Shown: positions 1-8,649 of the stretch, one piece after another
Layout of the letters: each line of letters opens with the position of its first letter
Position numbering within the stretch: the stretch's first letter is position 1
NCBI GenBank assembly: GCA_028824125.1
Contig: JAPPES010000078.1
Coordinates: 1-35,173 of the forward strand
Direction: 5' to 3'
DNA length: 35,173 nt
Source: Candidatus Poribacteria bacterium
Lineage (GTDB): Bacteria > Poribacteria > WGA-4E > WGA-3G
Program-made: the position numbers and the translations under genes
The notes under the pieces: model-generated
Seen by the model: the letters and a program-made list of their open reading frames with translations, nothing else
Told to the model about the DNA's origin: nothing
Databases searched by the model: none

Positions 1-57
1 TAGAGCAAATCCCATGGATTTAGAAGTCCTTTAATAGGTGGCAACTTAGGTTATAGT

Positions 58-816
58 ATGATGATAAGTATGTTGATGTTGTCCATCACTCTGTTGGTGG
101 AAGCAAAACCTGATGAAAACACTGTTGCCATTTGGCTTTTTGAAGAGGGCGATGGAGAGGTTGTTGAGGATGCCTCTCAGAATGGTCATGCTGGCGAAAT
201 TATCGGCACTCTCGAATGGGTAGAAACGGAGTTCGGGACCGGGTTAAAGTTTCCGGGGGATGGTAGTGGTTATATCCTCATTGATTCTACCAAACATTTG
301 GAGTTGCATAAGCTTAGCATTGAAGCGTTTGTTAAAGTGGAAGCGTCTACAGGTAAATGGCAGGGGATTGTCTGCAAGCAGAGAGCCGGATGCGCTGATC
401 GTAACTACGGCATCTGGGTAAATCCTAACACGAATGCTTTGCATGCAGAGATTGGGGCAAATGGTCAATGCGGTTTCAATGTAGGTGGTCAGACGGTACT
501 TACCGACAACGAATGGCACCATCTTGCCTTCACCTTTGATGGTGAGACAGGACGTGTTTATGTTGACGGTGAGTTGGAAGCCGAGAAAGCAAATGCTGTC
601 TCATTCCAGAGCGACACACCTCTTACTATCGGCACGCCACAACCGGAAAATCCAAACGGATTACTCGGTATCATTGAAGCAGTGCGCATATCCAATGTCG
701 CACGAACCCAAGAAGAAATCAGAGAAACTATAGACCTGGGTTTAGACCAAATCGCCGATGTTGCACCCGGTGGAAAACTTACCACACGCTGGGGATATAT
801 CAAGCACATTCAATAG
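58..816 (+). CDS. Secreted LamG-domain (concanavalin A-like) protein
   Basis: A 252-residue protein with a short hydrophobic N-terminus (signal-like, cleavage plausible after VEA near residue 16). It is followed by one LamG/laminin-G-like jelly-roll domain at about residues 20-230. Family hallmarks visible are AIWLFEEGDG at the start, a central LSIEAFVK strand, NEWHHLAFTFDG, GRVYVDGEL, and a closing IIEAVRISNVART strand. LamG domains usually bind carbohydrate or protein at the cell surface; no catalytic residue is visible. The last residues (GGKLTTRWGYIK) match a tail seen on two other reading frames here. The start is the first ATG after an in-frame stop at 1-3; there is no clear ribosome binding site, so the true start is uncertain. 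Confidence 0.8.
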   Translation: MMISMLMLSITLLVEAKPDENTVAIWLFEEGDGEVVEDASQNGHAGEIIGTLEWVETEFGTGLKFPGDGSGYILIDSTKHLELHKLSIEAFVKVEASTGKWQGIVCKQRAGCADRNYGIWVNPNTNALHAEIGANGQCGFNVGGQTVLTDNEWHHLAFTFDGETGRVYVDGELEAEKANAVSFQSDTPLTIGTPQPENPNGLLGIIEAVRISNVARTQEEIRETIDLGLDQIADVAPGGKLTTRWGYIKHIQ

Positions 817-877
817 TATTATTCGTAGGGGCAGGTAACACATGTTATCTGTCCTTCCAACTCCAAAGGAGCTAAAC

Positions 878-1918
878 ATGCAATCTAAAAACCTTTTATG
901 CTGTCTCTTCCTATTTGTCGTCCTTTTCATAACAAACGGATGCGGAACAGACGTAAAACCAACTTATTTCTCGAATGTCTTCAAAGACCCGAATGAACTC
1001 GACCGACTTTCTGATTGCGTCAATGACATGGAACTTGCTACTGACGATGATGAAGTTGTCGTTTATGCAAATATCCCTTGCTTGATAGAATTGTCAAAAA
1101 GGCATACATCGATCCCCGATGAACCTGTAATTGATACGTCGCTTGCCGAAATACTGGATAATCCAGAGGCTTATGTTGGTAAAATACTTACCTTTGAAGC
1201 AACACCTAAAAAATGGGGTCCAAACCATCATCTTGAATTGTATACGGACCGAATCGATAGGTTTTGTAATATTGATTTCCATTACTCTACTTATGCCAGA
1301 AACATTGTGGGAGTTGAGCCTAAGCTTGACACCAAATACAAATGGTTAGGTATGGAAATAGACCTTATTACAGTGAATAACAGAGGCTTTAGAACCGTTA
1401 CATTTGGATTTATAGTCCGTGATGGAAAATCTCTTTATAAGCCTATCCTTGTTGAAGAACCTGTCAAAGAGACTGAATTAAGTGATGCAATGCAGCAGCC
1501 TGAACAACCCGAAACTGCAGTAGTTCCGCCTGAACAACCTGAAACCGAAAAAGACCCTATTCTTGCCAAATGGGAAGAAAAAATAGTACAAGATGACGGA
1601 ACTATAAATGTTAAGGCATTGAATAGTCTTAGTATATCTTCTGATGGACGTATCACTTTAACTATATCAGGCACACTATCAGCAAGATGCCTTGCTTTCA
1701 ACAGCACAAATCTTAAGACTCACGGTTCCATCGCGATACGTATTCCTCCCAATTCCGAAGATTTGGTGCTATTGAGAGAAACTGATGTCACTGGCAAAAT
1801 TTGTGGAATAAGTATTACGGACGATGCATTACCAGGCACTTACAGATTACTCGTAGATATGACAATAGACGGTGTCCGGGATGTATGGGTCTCTCGTAAT
1901 GGTTTACAAGTAGATTAA
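878..1918 (+). CDS. Lipoprotein with a YVG/ILVE-type domain and a C-terminal beta domain
   Basis: 346 residues from the ATG at 878, chosen over an upstream in-frame start because AAAGGAG lies just before it. The N-terminus is a lipoprotein signal ending in TNGC, so it is probably membrane-anchored. Residues about 88-195 (starting LDNPEAYVGK, ending LYKPILVE) resemble the lipoprotein at 16605-17099, which has the same opening and closing motifs. A Pro/Glu-rich linker (QPEQPETAVVPPEQPETE) separates this from a C-terminal domain rich in predicted beta strands. I do not recognise a named family; a periplasmic role is inferred only from the signal. Confidence 0.75.
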   Translation: MQSKNLLCCLFLFVVLFITNGCGTDVKPTYFSNVFKDPNELDRLSDCVNDMELATDDDEVVVYANIPCLIELSKRHTSIPDEPVIDTSLAEILDNPEAYVGKILTFEATPKKWGPNHHLELYTDRIDRFCNIDFHYSTYARNIVGVEPKLDTKYKWLGMEIDLITVNNRGFRTVTFGFIVRDGKSLYKPILVEEPVKETELSDAMQQPEQPETAVVPPEQPETEKDPILAKWEEKIVQDDGTINVKALNSLSISSDGRITLTISGTLSARCLAFNSTNLKTHGSIAIRIPPNSEDLVLLRETDVTGKICGISITDDALPGTYRLLVDMTIDGVRDVWVSRNGLQVD

Positions 1919-1969
1919 ACGTTCTTTAACTATGCCCCAACTCCAAAACTGCACCAAAGGAGGACACAC

Positions 1970-2767
1970 ATGCATTCCCCAAAACACGTCACACTTATTT
2001 TTATTATCGGATTCACCCTACTCACCCTACTCGGATGCGACGAGAATTCAAATAAACTTGTGCCCCCTCCCACAACCGACTTGATGTTCAAGGAAAAGCT
2101 CGTGGGAACGTGGGATGTTGTCTCTGTAAATGACATAGACCCGTCAAGATTTCTGACAGTGCTTATCGCCAAGACGTTGAATGAAGATGTTCCGGGTGAA
2201 GTAGCCGTACCCGCTGCCCCTGAGGGCGAATTTGTTATCATAGAAGACGAACTTGACGAAGTCTATCATACCAAAGCGGATGTCCAGAAGTTTTACTATA
2301 CCTTTGACGCAGAGGATACATGGACTTTACACGTGCAGTTTGACATTTTACCGAATGAGGAAACACTGCCTGTTGAAGGTGGAGATGCCTCAGACCCTGG
2401 TGGTGACGCACAAAATGATCCAGTAGACCCGAATAAGCCTGCAGCCCCCGCAGCGAATGGCGCACCCGGAGCACTCGGTATCGTTGCCGGTACTTGGACA
2501 GGCACATATCAAGTTGCGGAGGATATGCTTACCCTCACAACAGTCTCGGAAGAAGCGAGGGTAACACCACATCTCGATACGAAAGACACTTTTGAAGAAA
2601 TAGCGGGTGCGACTGAAGCCGAAACACAGGCAGAACTCACAGAGAAATTTCGGATAAGATTGATCACTCCCTTCCACAAAACCTTTATAGAGATAGACGA
2701 TGATGGGAGACTTATCCTCAAAATACCGGGATCTTCACGCGGAAAAATGATTCTTGAAAAACGATAA
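1970..2767 (+). CDS. Lipoprotein, paralogue of the 5154-5807 gene
   Basis: 265 residues with a lipoprotein signal ending LLGC and an AAAGGAGG ribosome site. It shares with the protein at 5154-5807 the order GTWDVVSVNDIDPSRFLTV, a LHVQFDILPN strand, GIVAGTWTGTYQV, a FRIRLI strand and the closing motif IPGSSRGKM. That indicates a lipocalin-like or lipid-binding beta-rich scaffold, although no family is recognised. This copy carries an extra low-complexity Gly/Ala/Pro/Asp linker (about residues 129-165) absent from the paralogue. Its leader (ATGCCCCAACTCC then AAAGGAG) resembles that of the minus-strand lipoprotein at 16248-16559. Confidence 0.75.
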   Translation: MHSPKHVTLIFIIGFTLLTLLGCDENSNKLVPPPTTDLMFKEKLVGTWDVVSVNDIDPSRFLTVLIAKTLNEDVPGEVAVPAAPEGEFVIIEDELDEVYHTKADVQKFYYTFDAEDTWTLHVQFDILPNEETLPVEGGDASDPGGDAQNDPVDPNKPAAPAANGAPGALGIVAGTWTGTYQVAEDMLTLTTVSEEARVTPHLDTKDTFEEIAGATEAETQAELTEKFRIRLITPFHKTFIEIDDDGRLILKIPGSSRGKMILEKR

Positions 2768-3145
2768 CTATTACGAGGGCTTCTGCCCCTCTAACTCACT
2801 GCGGGGAGACGAAAAACCTCCGACTAACTTATGGGCGGGTGTTTTCAGGGTCCTTTACAAACCCGACCTCAGCATCTGCCCGCCTAACTTATAGCCTGAT
2901 GATTTATTTACACCCTTCTGAAGTTCAGTATTTATTGCAAACTTATTTGAGAGAACAATATATTTCTGCGTTCACATTCTTTAACCTCTTATGAGCAGGG
3001 TTTTGTTCTAACTTCCCCCTGCTCACCTTCTCGCTACTTGGGAAAGCGTGTAAAGAAAATAGTTCCCACTTGTTCATTAGGTTTTTACTTAACGTCTTGC
3101 GGGGAGACACTTAAACCCCCGCACTCAAAAGGAGAAGATCGTAAT
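2768..3145 (+). repeat. Intergenic region with several hairpin repeats
   Basis: No convincing gene. It holds a TGCGGGGAGAC motif at about 2799 and again at about 3096, where GCGGGG pairs with CCCCGC. A long dyad lies at about 2832-2876 (gggcggg against cccgcc). A second dyad at about 2991-3023 (GAGCAGGG against CCCTGCTC) has a close relative in reverse orientation at about 14853-14893. The second TGCGGGGAGAC copy lies directly upstream of the ribosome site of the cohesin/dockerin gene, so it is in that gene's leader. Confidence 0.6.
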
Positions 3146-5137
3146 ATGAAAAGACAATTTTTTACCGTGTTCACCGTTATGTTGTTATTCGGCTTTTCAT
3201 CCTTATGTTATAGTAAAAATGTCGTGTCTCTCAAACAGAACCCGGATGCAGTTTCACCGCAAATAAAAGTTGATATTCACCTCAGTGGTGGTAAAAACGT
3301 GGCTGGATATGATGGTTTTATTGTTTTTGATTCGACTGTGCTGAAATATATCTCAGCATCTATGGGAGATTACCTACCGAGTGATAGTCTTTTTCTGCGT
3401 CCGCATTTGCGTGAAGATGGCACTTATACGCTTGCGTTTGATGTTGATGGTGAAACACAATTTGGCACCACCATGTCTTCACCTTGGGGACCTGCGGGTC
3501 CTGGTCTGACAGTTGAGTTATCACATTTATTTTTTGAAATACCACCGGATTATTTAGATGTTTTTGTTCCCAGTGCATGCGTGTGGCCGGGTGCTCGGTA
3601 TTGGGCTCTATTGGTTAAGGGTTCAGTCCCCCTTGATCCCGGTGCTATGCCTGTTGCACCAGATGGTGACGGCACTTTGGTGACGCTTACTTTTGAAGTG
3701 ATTGATCCACAAAAACCCGTCTTTATTCTGTTGCGAGCAGCAAACCTCTTTAGCGATTTGGAGCTTTTACCGTCAACGCTCGGAAAGACGGTGATTACCT
3801 CTTCATCGCAGGAAGACACAACGCGCTCCACAGATGTGAATGGCGATTATGAAGTCAATATCTTAGACTTGGTGCGGGTTGCTTCCGCTTTCGGGCAGCC
3901 TATATCGGACGACACTGCAGCAGCAGATGTGAATGGTGATGGTGAGATAAACATTTTAGACTTGGTGCGGGTTGCTAATGATTTTGGTAAATCCTGTGTT
4001 CCCGAGGACCCTTCCATTGGTCCAGACCCTCCCGAGGATTTGATGGTACCTCCCGATGAACCAGCATCTATCACAAATGAGGCTGTCGTTAGTGAACCTG
4101 TGGCACCGGATGAAAATACGCAAGACACACTTGTTGTCGGGATCGCTTTACCTGTAACCGGACATTTAGCTGCGATAGGTGAGATAATGAAATCGGGGTT
4201 TGATTTAGCATTTGATGAACTCGCAGGTCTTCGCTATATCATAGCAGACGACAAGAGCACAGCGGAGGGTGCGGTTGCAGCGTTTGAGGAGTTGATACAC
4301 AAACAAGGCGTGTCCGTTATTCTGGGACCCGGTTCATCGAGTTCGGCGCGTGCAGCGTTTCCAATAGCACAAGAAAACGGTGTTGTGGCAATCAGTGCAA
4401 CAGCTGGTGCGCGTGGGCTTGGTGCGATAGGCAATTTCGTGTTTCGAACGGCACTGTCGTCAGATGTCGTTATCTCCCAAGGTGTGGAAATCACACAAAG
4501 AAAAATCGGATACCAAAAAGTTGCGACACTCTATGACGAAAGCGATCTGTTCTCCACAGACAGCGACACTGCGTTCCAACTGGCACTTGCTGACAACGAT
4601 GTTGAAGTGTTGGACACGCAAACATATATGACTGGCGATACAGACTTCACGGCGCAATTGACACGGATAAAAGCGTTGAACCCGGACGCGCTTTTTGTGT
4701 CAGCGTTGCCACCAGAAAAACCGTTGATACTGATACAAGCCAGAAACGCTGGTATCTCTGTGCCGATTATCATTCGTTCATTGACCGAAGCCGAAGTGAA
4801 AGCCGCCGGCACCGCTGCTGAGGGGGCAATTACTTTCACAGGATGGTTGCCTACAGATGAAACAATTGGAAATCGTGAGTTTGTCAAACAGTATCAAAAG
4901 ACTTACGGCACAGAACCCAACGCGTTCGCTGCTGCCACTTTTGCGTGTGTGTATGTGTTTGCTGAGGCTGTGAAAAACGCTGAAAGGACAGATGCACAGT
5001 CTATACGCGACGCCCTGGCGCGTCTCCAAAACCTTGATACGATTTTAGGGAAGTTCTCTTTCAACGAAGATGGAGATGCTGTTTACGTACCGAATATCTT
5101 GATTGTGAAAGATGGGGTTCTACGCTTTTTTGATTAG
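3146..5137 (+). CDS. Cohesin-dockerin-periplasmic binding protein fusion
   Basis: 663 residues from the ATG at 3146 (AAAGGAG upstream; an earlier in-frame start lacks a signal peptide). A signal peptide is followed by a cohesin-like beta domain (about residues 25-205), then a dockerin pair. The two calcium-loop repeats start at about residues 230 and 261 (DVNGDYEVNILDLVRVA and DVNGDGEINILDLVRVA). A Pro/Asp/Glu linker leads to a complete branched-chain-amino-acid-type solute binding domain (about 328-663; VGIALPVTG, VILGPGSSSSARAAFP, VVAISATAGA). The binding-protein part would capture a small ligand; cohesin and dockerin normally mediate protein-protein docking. No transporter permease or ATPase is adjacent. 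The domain combination is unusual. Confidence 0.85.
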   Translation: MKRQFFTVFTVMLLFGFSSLCYSKNVVSLKQNPDAVSPQIKVDIHLSGGKNVAGYDGFIVFDSTVLKYISASMGDYLPSDSLFLRPHLREDGTYTLAFDVDGETQFGTTMSSPWGPAGPGLTVELSHLFFEIPPDYLDVFVPSACVWPGARYWALLVKGSVPLDPGAMPVAPDGDGTLVTLTFEVIDPQKPVFILLRAANLFSDLELLPSTLGKTVITSSSQEDTTRSTDVNGDYEVNILDLVRVASAFGQPISDDTAAADVNGDGEINILDLVRVANDFGKSCVPEDPSIGPDPPEDLMVPPDEPASITNEAVVSEPVAPDENTQDTLVVGIALPVTGHLAAIGEIMKSGFDLAFDELAGLRYIIADDKSTAEGAVAAFEELIHKQGVSVILGPGSSSSARAAFPIAQENGVVAISATAGARGLGAIGNFVFRTALSSDVVISQGVEITQRKIGYQKVATLYDESDLFSTDSDTAFQLALADNDVEVLDTQTYMTGDTDFTAQLTRIKALNPDALFVSALPPEKPLILIQARNAGISVPIIIRSLTEAEVKAAGTAAEGAITFTGWLPTDETIGNREFVKQYQKTYGTEPNAFAAATFACVYVFAEAVKNAERTDAQSIRDALARLQNLDTILGKFSFNEDGDAVYVPNILIVKDGVLRFFD

Positions 5138-5153
5138 CCAGAGGGAGATACAG

Positions 5154-5807
5154 ATGTATTGTAAAAAAAGTAGCAGACTTGTTTTCGTTATCGGATTCAG
5201 CATACTCACTATACTTGGATGCGGTGGGGATACAGACGACTTGATGCTCAAGAATGAGCTAATAGGGTATTGGGGTGTTGTATCCGTAAAGGATGTAGAA
5301 CCGTCAAGATTTCTTACAGTGCTTTTGGTTAATGAAGAGAATGAAGATATTCTGCTCAAAGCTGCTCACCACGATTTTCTCTACCTTTTTTATGTAAATG
5401 GTTCATGGGGTTTAGAGGTGATTTTTGATGTTTTGCCGAATCCCGCACCCAATGGCATAGATGAATCACTTGGTCTCGTTGTCGGCACGTGGAAAGGAAC
5501 ATATCAGGTATTGGGTGATACGCTTACGCTCACGATAGAAACGGAAGCTGTCAAGGTGACACCGACAAACGAATTTTTTGAGGAAATAACAGGGACGACC
5601 GAAGCTGAGCTGCAGGTAAAACTAACGGATAAGTTTCGGATGAGCTTGATCAATCCGTTTGACAAAACCTTTATAGAAATAAATGATTTTAGAGATATAA
5701 ATGGTTTTATTGGTTCTGAACTGACCCTCACAATACCGGGATCGCCACGCGGACAAATGCGCTTTGAAAAACTTTTTGTAAAAGATTTTGATGATACTCA
5801 ATATTAA
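5154..5807 (+). CDS. Lipoprotein, paralogue of the 1970-2767 gene
   Basis: 217 residues from the ATG at 5154, preceded by GAGGGAG; an upstream in-frame ATG at 5112 overlaps the preceding gene and would bury the signal. The lipobox is ILGC. It shares GYWGVVSVKDVEPSRFLTV, VVGTWKGTYQV, the strand FRMSLINPF and IPGSPRGQM with the earlier lipoprotein, but lacks that protein's low-complexity linker. Only 16 bases separate it from the fusion gene upstream, so co-transcription is likely. The function is unknown; the fold is probably a small beta barrel. Confidence 0.75.
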   Translation: MYCKKSSRLVFVIGFSILTILGCGGDTDDLMLKNELIGYWGVVSVKDVEPSRFLTVLLVNEENEDILLKAAHHDFLYLFYVNGSWGLEVIFDVLPNPAPNGIDESLGLVVGTWKGTYQVLGDTLTLTIETEAVKVTPTNEFFEEITGTTEAELQVKLTDKFRMSLINPFDKTFIEINDFRDINGFIGSELTLTIPGSPRGQMRFEKLFVKDFDDTQY

Positions 5808-5866
5808 ATATTAAAAGTATTCGTGGCATACAAAAAGTCACGGTGAAAGGATAATAAGAGGATTAT

Positions 5867-6901
5867 ATGAAAAAACGGACAACTTCAATACTTCAACTCA
5901 TTATGATACTGAGCATATTTACTTTGATCAACGGTGTCAACGCACAAGAATGGACGCAAAAAGCAGATATGATAAATCCAAGGCTCTTCTTCTCAGTTTC
6001 TATCGTTGACAAAGAAATCTATGTTATTGGTGGCACACTTGGGAATCCAATCGACAGCGTTGAAGCTTATGTCCCCGAAACAAACAAATGGGTAAAGAAA
6101 GCCAGTATAACATCTCCACGCGCAGGTGTTGTTACCTGTGAAGTGGGCAGAAAAATATATGCGATTGGCGGATGGGATGGGCAAAATCCTGCGCTTGGCA
6201 TGGTCGAAGAATACGACCCGAAAACCGACACATGGACACAAAAAGCGGATATGCCGACACCGCGATCATTTTTTGCCGCTGTCGCCGCAGAAGGTAAAAT
6301 TTACGCAATCGGTGGTATCGCACAAAATGTGGGACCTGTGTTAGCCGTTGTTGAAGAATATGACCCAAGCATAGATACATGGACGCAAAAAGCAGACATG
6401 CCACATCCACGATCAGGCGCAGCTTCTGCAGTGTTTAGAAACAAAATATACCTTATCGGCGGTGTTCCAACCGTACAAGGACCCGTCGGTAAAACTGTTC
6501 AAGAATACGACCCAAGCACTGACACATGGACACAAAAAACAGATATGCCGACACCCAGAACCGCTCTTGCCGTGAGTGTCCTTAATGCCAAAATATACGC
6601 AATCGGTGGAACAGCCCAGGTCCAAGGTCCCGGACTATCTACAGTTGAAATTTACGATCCGCTATCAGATACATGGGAGGCAAGTGTAGATATGCCAACA
6701 GCACGGGTTTTCTTAGGAGCAGGCACCGTTAACAGTAAAATCTACGCCATAGGCGGTGTGGCTGAAGGGCTTGGACCCAAAATACTACCCACCGTAGAGG
6801 AATTTAGCTTAGGTGCTCTCAACGTCGCAGCACGGGATAAAATACTGACGCTCTGGGGAAACATAAAGAGAGTACCCACGCACAAGTTGATACACAAATA
6901 G
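5867..6901 (+). CDS. Secreted Kelch-repeat beta-propeller protein
   Basis: 344 residues with a cleavable signal peptide (to about VNAQ, residue 27). Six Kelch repeats follow, each carrying a strand of the form IY-x-IGG (IYVIGGT, IYAIGGW, IYAIGGI, IYLIGGV, IYAIGGT, IYAIGGV) and the linker D-TW-QKADMP. Six blades would close a propeller, typically a binding platform in the periplasm or on the surface. The C-terminus after the last blade (ARDKILTLWGNIKR) is a variant of the WG-x-[IL]-K tail seen on the LamG protein at 58-816. A weak AGAGG ribosome site precedes the ATG. Confidence 0.88.
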   Translation: MKKRTTSILQLIMILSIFTLINGVNAQEWTQKADMINPRLFFSVSIVDKEIYVIGGTLGNPIDSVEAYVPETNKWVKKASITSPRAGVVTCEVGRKIYAIGGWDGQNPALGMVEEYDPKTDTWTQKADMPTPRSFFAAVAAEGKIYAIGGIAQNVGPVLAVVEEYDPSIDTWTQKADMPHPRSGAASAVFRNKIYLIGGVPTVQGPVGKTVQEYDPSTDTWTQKTDMPTPRTALAVSVLNAKIYAIGGTAQVQGPGLSTVEIYDPLSDTWEASVDMPTARVFLGAGTVNSKIYAIGGVAEGLGPKILPTVEEFSLGALNVAARDKILTLWGNIKRVPTHKLIHK

Positions 6902-6924
6902 AAAAGTATTCAGGAAATAATCTT

Positions 6925-7404
6925 ATGTTCAAAACACTTTTTATTGTAAATGTGTGCCCCTTAAAAATCTTTTTTTTATTTATAACAATACTTATCGCGG
7001 CATGCCTTGGCGGGTGTGGAGAGATTTCCGATATGCATATCGAAGACGTTGATATAATCGTTGCGGAAACTCACAAAGAGGCATCCGATTTAACAGGACA
7101 CAGTTCGGTGTCACTTTATGCTGTTACTGTGTGGGTTTACGGTGTGTCGGGACCAACCACCTGTTATGGACATCATGAGACAGATTATTTACAAAGAGAT
7201 GATTATGCGGGACACCCTATATACAGAAACGGGGATACCATCCATATTTCTATATCCGCGTCTGGACCGGCAGGTCCTGCTATATGTGGTGATGCAGTCA
7301 GTATGCATGAGGAAGCGATTTTTATCGGTTTCTGTGTCCCTGGCGGATATACGTTGCGTGTGAACGATTTTACCAAAACGTTTTTTGTCGGAAGCGAGCT
7401 GTGA
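6925..7404 (+). CDS. Small lipoprotein of unknown function
   Basis: 159 residues. A long hydrophobic N-terminus ends in LGGC, a clear lipobox, so the mature protein is probably about 128 residues and lipid-anchored. It has a Gly/Pro-rich middle (VYGVSGPTTC, SGPAGPAIC) with several cysteines that could form disulfides after export. No family is recognised. It starts 23 bases after the Kelch gene and could share its transcript; the ribosome site is weak. Confidence 0.65.
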   Translation: MFKTLFIVNVCPLKIFFLFITILIAACLGGCGEISDMHIEDVDIIVAETHKEASDLTGHSSVSLYAVTVWVYGVSGPTTCYGHHETDYLQRDDYAGHPIYRNGDTIHISISASGPAGPAICGDAVSMHEEAIFIGFCVPGGYTLRVNDFTKTFFVGSEL

Positions 7405-7408
7405 TAGC

Positions 7409-7506
7409 ACTGACACGCAAAAGCATTGAAAAAGCCTTTTGTGTTGGAAATGTGACGGCTTTGTATCTAACGACTTCTGTGTGCGGGGGGCGAGCGGAGC
7501 CCCGCA
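7409..7506 (+). terminator. Two hairpins between lipoprotein genes
   Basis: The first, at about 7411-7447, pairs ACACGCAAAAGC with GCCTTTTGTGT and sits just after the stop codon, so it is terminator-like without a strong T run. The second, at about 7480-7505, pairs TGCGGGG with CCCCGCA and lies immediately upstream of the AAAGGAG of the next gene. It resembles the leader hairpin near 3096. Confidence 0.45.
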
Positions 7507-7528
7507 TAAACCAAAGGAGACTTAGTCG

Positions 7529-8032
7529 ATGAAATGGAGATGGTTAGTACTTGGTATTCTTATTACTGTTTTGGCTGCGTGCGGTAAAACGTGGCACGTC
7601 AGTGAAAACGATTTACCCCGGCGAACAGAAATACTTGATCTCTTTGAGGCGTATTTCCGATATTTAATGCGGCCAGCAGTTCAGGAAGGTAACTGGACAA
7701 TGTACTTAAGGTTAGAGAATAAAAACCCGCCTTCGGATTTACTGGATCGGTTTGATAGACACTTCCATCCAGTGAAAAAAGGGTCAGAATATGTCAGAGA
7801 ATATATCAACGGGCCAACAGTCTTGCATTTTATTCGCAGTTATGAATGGGTGAGTGAGAACTTTGTTAAAATAACTGGCGGGTCCTATTGGCCTGGGGGG
7901 ATAGGTCCCGCTTCTGGCTTGGACGTAGCGAAGCCATATCTCTGGGAACGGAAAGATGGTAAATGGATATTGAAGTCTGTAGGTGTATTAAAACATGGTA
8001 AATGGATATTGAATTATGAAGGTGTATTTTAG
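7529..8032 (+). CDS. Small lipoprotein with a duplicated C-terminal segment
   Basis: 167 residues with a lipobox (LAAC) and a strong AAAGGAG site. The middle is aromatic-rich with alternating charges (LFEAYFRYL, DRFDRHFHPVKKG), reminiscent of NTF2-like accessory proteins but not enough to assign. The C-terminus contains a 39-base near-perfect tandem duplication: GKWILKSVGVL is followed by GKWILNYEGVF. That looks like a recent slip event extending the last strand. Confidence 0.65.
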   Translation: MKWRWLVLGILITVLAACGKTWHVSENDLPRRTEILDLFEAYFRYLMRPAVQEGNWTMYLRLENKNPPSDLLDRFDRHFHPVKKGSEYVREYINGPTVLHFIRSYEWVSENFVKITGGSYWPGGIGPASGLDVAKPYLWERKDGKWILKSVGVLKHGKWILNYEGVF

Positions 8033-8107
8033 ACGAAATGCTTGCCCCATAGAGAATATATGTCCTGCGGAGAGACGCAAAACCATCGGAGGAATAGCGG
8101 TAATATT

Positions 8108-8566
8108 ATGAACAGGTACTACATCGCTTTCGCAATAATATTGACATGTTGTATCGGGTGTATGCGAGGTCATCTTTCAAGAGAGCTTCCTTATACTCAT
8201 AAGGATGAGGGTCGTTTTGTGATGAAAATCACGTATAAACCCAATAGACATATTGTTGACGGTCGTAAAGTTAGCGAATATTACTATACACTTAGACTCA
8301 TCCCCGCAGATAATGGTATATATGTCAAATATGAAGAATATGCAGAGAAACACAAACGCCAAACTGGACGCGAATACGATATAGGGGCGCCTCCTTTACT
8401 GATTTCATTTTTAGACTCTAAGGGAAACACGTTATTTCGTCATATATCAGGTGGACAAAAATCTATTAGCGATGGTTGGCTGTTTACAGGTCGATTTTCG
8501 GAAAAATGGTTACCGATTGAAAGTTTTTTTGAGGTGCATTCTATTGTCGTCGTGCCAAATGAGTAA
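8108..8566 (+). CDS. Small lipoprotein of unknown function
   Basis: 152 residues from the ATG at 8108, chosen because the signal peptide and lipobox (CIGC) begin there; an in-frame ATG at 8042 would add a non-hydrophobic extension. A GGAGGA site lies about 14 bases upstream, a long spacing. The mature part is basic and tyrosine-rich with a strand-like YEYYTLRLIPA segment. A copy of the CTGCGGAGAGAC leader motif precedes the ribosome site. Family not recognised. Confidence 0.6.
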   Translation: MNRYYIAFAIILTCCIGCMRGHLSRELPYTHKDEGRFVMKITYKPNRHIVDGRKVSEYYYTLRLIPADNGIYVKYEEYAEKHKRQTGREYDIGAPPLLISFLDSKGNTLFRHISGGQKSISDGWLFTGRFSEKWLPIESFFEVHSIVVVPNE

Positions 8567-8649
8567 ACATCTTCTTGGGATTTGGGGCGTTTGTAGTACA
8601 ATTCATTACAACTTGTCCTGCGGGGAGACGCAAAACCCTTGCACTTCTT

